Assembly: GCA_036984305.1 (NCBI GenBank)
Contig: BQWY01000001.1
Span: forward strand, 186,001-250,000
DNA length: 64,000 bases
DNA from: Nitrospira sp.
GTDB taxonomy: Bacteria > Nitrospirota > Nitrospiria > Nitrospirales > Nitrospiraceae
Direction of reading: 5' to 3'
Shown: positions 60,487 to 64,000 of the stretch, one piece after another
Layout: each line of letters starts with the position of its first letter
How positions within the stretch are numbered: the stretch's first letter is position 1
Notes under the pieces: generated by a model
What the model was told of the DNA's origin: nothing
The model's input: the letters and a program-made list of their open reading frames with translations, nothing else
The model's database searches: none
Translations under genes and position numbers: made by a program

Positions 60487-61476
60487 ATGATGACGAGTCT
60501 ACGGGGATTGTTGAGCGGAATAATGTGGACTGCAATGGGCGTTGGCCTCGTTCTGGGGCTTGGCTGTGCCGCTTCGCCCAACGTGGCAGGCGAAGCCTGG
60601 GGGGGCGGTACGATTCTGGATGTCGAGACTCGGAGACCGGTATCGAGTTCGGAATGGCTTGCGTCGTTGGGCGAAGCGGACGTCATCTATATCGGCGAGG
60701 AACATCACAACCGAGAACACATCAAGGCTGCGCTCCGGATTCTACAGTCTCTCGTGGATCAGGGCCGACGCCCGGTGCTCGGAATGGAGATGTTTTCGTG
60801 GGATGGACAGGCTGCCCTCGATCGACAGGTGTCGCGTGCTCCGCCTTCGGAGGATGACTTCCTCGACGAGTCGAAGTGGAAACAGAATTGGGGCGGGGCC
60901 TTCGATGATTATGCCCCGCTCGTACAGTTCGCCCGGGCGCATGGGTTGCGGCTGCGAGCGTGGAACGCCCCGCGGCCCCTCGTCCGCACCATCGCCAAAG
61001 AAGGGTTGGCTCGAGCGATGTCATCCAACGACGTGCGAGCCTGGGGGATGGTCGAGAACGATATTGTTGATGATGATGCCTACCGCACGACCATCATCGG
61101 TCAGTTGAAAGCCTGCCATGGGGGCGGCGGCGATGAGGAGGGATACCGCAGAATGTATGAAGCGTCCCTCTTTCGCGACGAGGCAATGGCGAAGACGATT
61201 GCCGACGAGTATCGGGCGAACGCAACAGCCGGAGTCAAGAATCAAAACGGCAGCCCAATAGTCAGTTATACAGGCAGTGGGCATATCCAATATGGCCTAC
61301 CGATCCCACAACGGGTTTCACGCAGGCTGGGGGACGGTGTGAAGCAGGTGACGGTCTATCTCGCATCATTCGAACCGGCACGAACGGAAGAAATTGCAGA
61401 ACTGATGAATGGCCGCGTGGCCGATTTTATTTGGTTGACGGCAATAGGGGCCCACGGACCCCCCAGACGTTGTTGA
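60487..61476 (+). CDS. ChaN-family lipoprotein-like protein
   Basis: 329 aa; tandem ATGs at 60487/60490. The N-terminal hydrophobic segment ends near GLGC (GVGLVLGLGCAAS), a non-ideal lipobox, so lipid anchoring is plausible but unproven. The ChaN region begins DVIYIGEEHHNREHIKAALRILQSL, with EMFSWDGQAALDRQVS and the later GSGHIQYGLPIPQRV. ChaN-like proteins bind haem in some bacteria and are linked to iron uptake; here no haem-uptake neighbour is present. A 20-residue C-terminal tail after FEPARTEEIAELM is short of partners. Confidence 0.85.
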   Translation: MMTSLRGLLSGIMWTAMGVGLVLGLGCAASPNVAGEAWGGGTILDVETRRPVSSSEWLASLGEADVIYIGEEHHNREHIKAALRILQSLVDQGRRPVLGMEMFSWDGQAALDRQVSRAPPSEDDFLDESKWKQNWGGAFDDYAPLVQFARAHGLRLRAWNAPRPLVRTIAKEGLARAMSSNDVRAWGMVENDIVDDDAYRTTIIGQLKACHGGGGDEEGYRRMYEASLFRDEAMAKTIADEYRANATAGVKNQNGSPIVSYTGSGHIQYGLPIPQRVSRRLGDGVKQVTVYLASFEPARTEEIAELMNGRVADFIWLTAIGAHGPPRRC

Positions 61477-61603
61477 GGATGATTGACGCGCAATGAGCGG
61501 ATGTCCCGGACGGAGGACGTAAATCCCCGTTTTCTTGACACCTGTGGCAGTCGGGGGTACAAACGCTAAGGACGCCACATTTCGTTCTCGATGGTCGAAT
61601 CCA

Positions 61604-62524
61604 ATGCGTAATACGATTCCCTGCACGGCCGGACGAATTGCACTGCTGGAACCCTCAATGATCCAGGCGATCGTCGAGCAAAAGGCTTTTCAGCGTGGTC
61701 ATGAGTATTTTAAGGAAAGCCGGGTTCGTCTCCTCGAAGCGGATGACACCGATATCGCGGCCACGGTTCGTGGGAATTCGGGTGTCTATGAACAGACGAT
61801 TCGACTCAGAGAAGGCAGTCTGGTCACGGCCTGCTCGTGCTCGCTGATCGAACAGCCGATGTGTCGGCACTGTGTCGCAGTGCTGCTGGAGTATCATCGA
61901 TGGTCTTCGCAGCGTGCACGCAGGGACACCGGTGCAGTCCGCGAAGCGCGTGGGGGACGGGAGTTGCGCGAGACCAAAGACGTTCGTGCGAAAGACGTGA
62001 CTTCGAACGGGAAGACGGCCGGGTCGCAGGAGCAGGATGTCCGGTTAAGCGAAGTCATCGCATTTGTGCAATGGGCGCAGCCGGCCATGCGCTCCCTCTC
62101 GCAAAATGACCCGCTCCCTGACTCTCCTTGCCTCCCTGACGGGATGGTTGCGGAGTGGGTGCAGACCATCTGTGATTTGCATGCTCGGCAACGCGAGCAT
62201 GAAGCCGTGCAGCAGGATCTGCATGCGGACCTCGCCCAGCGGGATCTTCAACTACAGGAACTGCACGAGCAACTGAAGGCTGCCCAAGCCGGGCTCGCCG
62301 AGGCTCGCCAGACGAACCAGCGGTTGGAGCGCGACATAGCAAGCTATGAACATGTCATGGCCAAGTTGAACGAGTTGTCCCAGAGCATGGCCCGATTCGA
62401 TGGAGATATACAGACCATTGCGGGTGACATGGGTAAGAGCCAGCATCATCTCGAAGGTCTTGCCCACTCATTCCGTGAAGTTTTCCTGGTCCTTCAAGAC
62501 CTTGCCAAGTCCCGTACGGGCTGA
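61604..62524 (+). CDS. SWIM zinc-finger protein with C-terminal coiled coil
   Basis: 306 aa from the ATG at 61604; an ATG at 61658 is also possible, and neither has a strong ribosome site. The SWIM motif is CSCSLIEQPMCRHCVAVLLEYH (C-x-C...C-x-H), usually a DNA/protein-interaction zinc finger, preceded by the common AFQRGHEYFKESRVRLLEAD lead-in. The second half (about 210-300) is heptad-rich (RQREHEAVQQDLHADLAQRDLQLQELHEQLKAAQ), a coiled coil that could dimerise the protein. Family relatives often sit beside SNF2-type helicases; none is here. Confidence 0.78.
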   Translation: MRNTIPCTAGRIALLEPSMIQAIVEQKAFQRGHEYFKESRVRLLEADDTDIAATVRGNSGVYEQTIRLREGSLVTACSCSLIEQPMCRHCVAVLLEYHRWSSQRARRDTGAVREARGGRELRETKDVRAKDVTSNGKTAGSQEQDVRLSEVIAFVQWAQPAMRSLSQNDPLPDSPCLPDGMVAEWVQTICDLHARQREHEAVQQDLHADLAQRDLQLQELHEQLKAAQAGLAEARQTNQRLERDIASYEHVMAKLNELSQSMARFDGDIQTIAGDMGKSQHHLEGLAHSFREVFLVLQDLAKSRTG

Positions 62525-62656
62525 GGCCTGTGCCGCTCCTTTCTTCCCAACATTCCGGCAAGGGTAGTCCGTCCCTCTTGCAAGCCCTGGGCTGACTTCG
62601 GTAGAATCCCCCCTGATTCTGGTCGAAGTTTGAGCGATCTAAGAGGAGGAGAGGGT

Positions 62657-62833
62657 ATGTTTCAGCGGATGCTAGGGATAGCCACGTTCTCGCTTGTGAA
62701 CGTTTCCGCCGCGCTGGCGAACGTGTCGGAAGGGCCCCCGGACTATAGCGGTATCACGGGGATGTATTACACGCTGATCGGGCTGGTCCTCGCGTACGGC
62801 GTGTACGACACGTTTTTCAAGAAGTCGTCGTAA
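62657..62833 (+). CDS. Small membrane protein (58 aa)
   Basis: 58 aa with a very strong AGGAGGAGAGG before the ATG. An N-terminal signal-like stretch (MLGIATFSLVNVSAALANVSE) is followed by SGITGMYYTLIGLVLAYGVYDTFFKKSS, one TM helix and a Lys-Lys-Ser-Ser tail. No family recognised. It is closed by a good terminator, so it forms its own transcript; the strong ribosome site suggests high expression. Possibly a small subunit of a membrane complex. Confidence 0.7.
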   Translation: MFQRMLGIATFSLVNVSAALANVSEGPPDYSGITGMYYTLIGLVLAYGVYDTFFKKSS

Positions 62834-62858
62834 GCGTTCGGCCTTCGCCTCAGTCTTG

Positions 62859-62906
62859 ACGCCCGCGGGCCGGCTCCCTGCTGAGCCTTGCGGGCGTTTA
62901 CTTTTT
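62859..62906 (+). terminator. Rho-independent terminator after the 58-aa gene
   Basis: Outer stem ACGCCCGC (62859-62866) pairs with GCGGGCGT (62890-62897), with an inner GGCTC/GAGCC hairpin. T-rich TTTACTTTTT follows. The last T's touch the tesA stop codon on the opposite strand. Confidence 0.8.
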
Positions 62907-63586
62907 CACGGCGGGTCTGGTGACTGAGCGTTGAATTTTTCGAGAAGCGGGCGGATCACCTGGTACACCGTTTCGGCGACCAGTCGATACCCGTCCTCGG
63001 TCGGATGGATCCCGTCAGCCTGATTCAGGGCCGGACGGGCGGCCACTCCCTCCAAGAAGAACGCAATCAACGGCAGCCGGTAGCGGGTGGCAAGGGCGGG
63101 GTAGAGCCGTTCGAAACCGGTTGTGTAGTCTTCGCCATAATTCGGCGGAAGCTTCATCCCCGCGAGCACGACGTGGACCTTGGCTTCGAGCAGGCGTTCT
63201 ATAATTTCCGCGAGATTCTGGCGGGTCTGAGCCAGGCTGAGACCCCGGAGTCCGTCGTTCGCGCCCAACTCCAGGACGACGATCTGCGGGCGACTTTTTA
63301 GTATCCACTGAACGCGTCGGACCCCGCCTGCCGTCGTATCGCCGCTCACGCCCGCGTTGACAACCTGGTAGTGAAGACCTTCCGCGTTCAGACGTTTTTC
63401 CAACTGCGCCGGATACGCGCGTTCTCGTGACACGCCCAGACCCGCCGTCAGGCTGTCTCCGAACGCCACGATTTTCTGACGTTCACCTGGCTCACGACCT
63501 GGCCCGGCATCGGGCCAGAGAAGCGGCAGTCCCGCCGTGCTGAGCACGATCGCAATCAGAGGGAGAAATCTCAGGCGAGGCTTCAT
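62906..63586 (-). CDS. tesA: TesA-like GDSL esterase/lysophospholipase
   Basis: 226 aa from the ATG at 63586; an ATG nine codons upstream is less likely. A signal peptide (LRFLPLIAIVLSTAGLPLL) precedes the SGNH-hydrolase blocks: AFGDSLTAGLGV (nucleophile Ser), AGVSGDTTAGGVRR, ELGANDGLRG and the C-terminal Asp-His pair ADGIHPTEDGY. Family reaction: hydrolysis of acyl-thioesters, lysophospholipids or aryl esters in the periplasm. It is divergent from an ABC-transporter ATPase, the same arrangement as tesA-ybbA in E. coli. Confidence 0.92.
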   Translation of the reverse strand: MKPRLRFLPLIAIVLSTAGLPLLWPDAGPGREPGERQKIVAFGDSLTAGLGVSRERAYPAQLEKRLNAEGLHYQVVNAGVSGDTTAGGVRRVQWILKSRPQIVVLELGANDGLRGLSLAQTRQNLAEIIERLLEAKVHVVLAGMKLPPNYGEDYTTGFERLYPALATRYRLPLIAFFLEGVAARPALNQADGIHPTEDGYRLVAETVYQVIRPLLEKFNAQSPDPP

Positions 63587-63641
63587 CCTGTCAGTATAAT
63601 ATGAGACATGCACTCGGGACAGGACGTTTCACGAGGTCGGT

Positions 63642-64000
63642 ATGATTCGCGTTCGTAATGTGGTCATGCAGTTGGCCGGCGGCGGGCATACGTTGACCAT
63701 TCTGGATCACGTGTCCCTCGAAATTCCCGATAAGCAGACAGTGGCAATCGTGGGAGCGTCCGGCAGCGGAAAGTCTACGCTGCTTGGGTTGATGGCAGGT
63801 CTGGATCGGCCGACTGCCGGATCGATCGAAGTCCAAGGTGTTGACCTGGCGACCCTCTCGGAGAGCGCCCTGGCAGAATTTAGACGCGATACCATCGGCT
63901 ATGTTTTCCAAGCCTTTCATCTGATTCCGACGCTCACGGCGCTCGAAAATGTTGCCGTGCCGCTTGAACTGAAACGTGACGGCCGTGCTCACGGGGAAGC
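63642..64000 (+). CDS. LolD/YbbA-type ABC transporter ATPase (truncated by window end)
   Basis: About 119 codons from the ATG at 63642, open to the last base. Walker A is VGASGSGKSTLLGLMAGLDRPTAG, and the Q-loop follows in YVFQAFHLIPTLTALENVAVPLEL. The GLDRPTAGSIEVQG and FQAFHLIPTLTALENV patterns are those of the MacB/LolD/YbbA subgroup. The signature and Walker B motifs lie beyond the edge. The pairing with divergent tesA supports YbbA; its permease would be expected to the right. Confidence 0.9.
   Translation, partial: MIRVRNVVMQLAGGGHTLTILDHVSLEIPDKQTVAIVGASGSGKSTLLGLMAGLDRPTAGSIEVQGVDLATLSESALAEFRRDTIGYVFQAFHLIPTLTALENVAVPLELKRDGRAHGE

Noticed and set aside
63594-63600. TATAAT between tesA and the ABC gene
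   Set aside because: No acceptable -35 at a normal distance on either strand, so I did not list it as a promoter.

Overview
The window comes from a Nitrospira-type nitrite-oxidising bacterium (phylum Nitrospirota). The decisive evidence is the operon at 46.8-51.6 kb, which encodes the alpha and beta subunits of a periplasmic, Tat-exported nitrite oxidoreductase (nxrA, nxrB) of the Nitrospira type. The rest is high-GC chromosomal housekeeping DNA with small hypothetical genes between. There are no phage genes, transposases or CRISPR arrays. There is one short MITE/REP-like repeat (19.04-19.16 kb).

Layout. 0-5 kb: end of argB, an M28 peptidase, a methyltransferase-like protein, a gamma-carbonic-anhydrase-like hexapeptide protein, rimO, purU. 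4.8-8.5 kb: an HtrA/DegP protease downstream of a sensor kinase/response regulator pair. 8.6-12.1 kb: a DUF898 / zinc-ribbon / M48 metalloprotease cluster, with the C-terminal scar of a second DUF898 gene in front of the protease. 12.2-19 kb: an isolated succinate dehydrogenase-type flavoprotein, gcvP, and a Tat-exported class V aminotransferase. 19-25.5 kb: the repeat element, a HEPN-like orphan, arfB, fabI, a nucleoside hydrolase/ribokinase pair, msrA, a TPR lipoprotein-like protein, and a Mug-type DNA glycosylase. 25.7-34 kb: a lysine-rich repeat protein, an AsmA protein, a four-PAS/GAF hybrid histidine kinase, a DUF481 protein, mscL. 34-41.3 kb: Nudix hydrolase, gcvT, a FIST-domain protein, and a tightly overlapping LOG / beta-CASP nuclease / P1 peptidase group. 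41.4-46.1 kb: BamE-like lipoproteins, GNAT, DUF502, and several small unknown proteins.

46-52.3 kb is the nitrite-oxidation locus: nxrA-nxrB, a hairpin terminator, a CHASE3-only membrane protein, and upstream a tRNA-Gly(GCC) with a clear sigma-70 promoter. As given, nxrA carries a 2-nt frameshift near 51337 that separates the Cys ligands of its N-terminal iron-sulphur cluster. It is either a sequencing/assembly error or a disabled paralogue. 52.3-53.5 kb is nearly gene-free. 53.5-64 kb: a threonine/serine dehydratase, a MoxR-DUF58-transglutaminase operon, a methyltransferase-like protein, a ChaN-like protein, a SWIM zinc-finger/coiled-coil protein, a 58-aa membrane peptide with a strong terminator, and a divergent tesA / ABC-ATPase pair that runs off the end.

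How the genes work together. Electrons from nitrite enter through NxrAB. The glycine cleavage genes gcvP and gcvT, purU, the threonine/serine dehydratase and nearby salvage genes (nucleoside hydrolase-ribokinase) serve one-carbon and nucleotide metabolism. Many of the remaining genes concern the envelope: HtrA with its two-component system, M48, AsmA, DUF481, MscL, BamE-like lipoproteins, TgpA and TesA. No wholly new multi-gene system stands out. The best candidates for second looks are the nxrA frameshift, the CHASE3-only protein behind nxrB, the DUF898 scar, the repeat-containing secreted peptide, and the MITE-HEPN junction.
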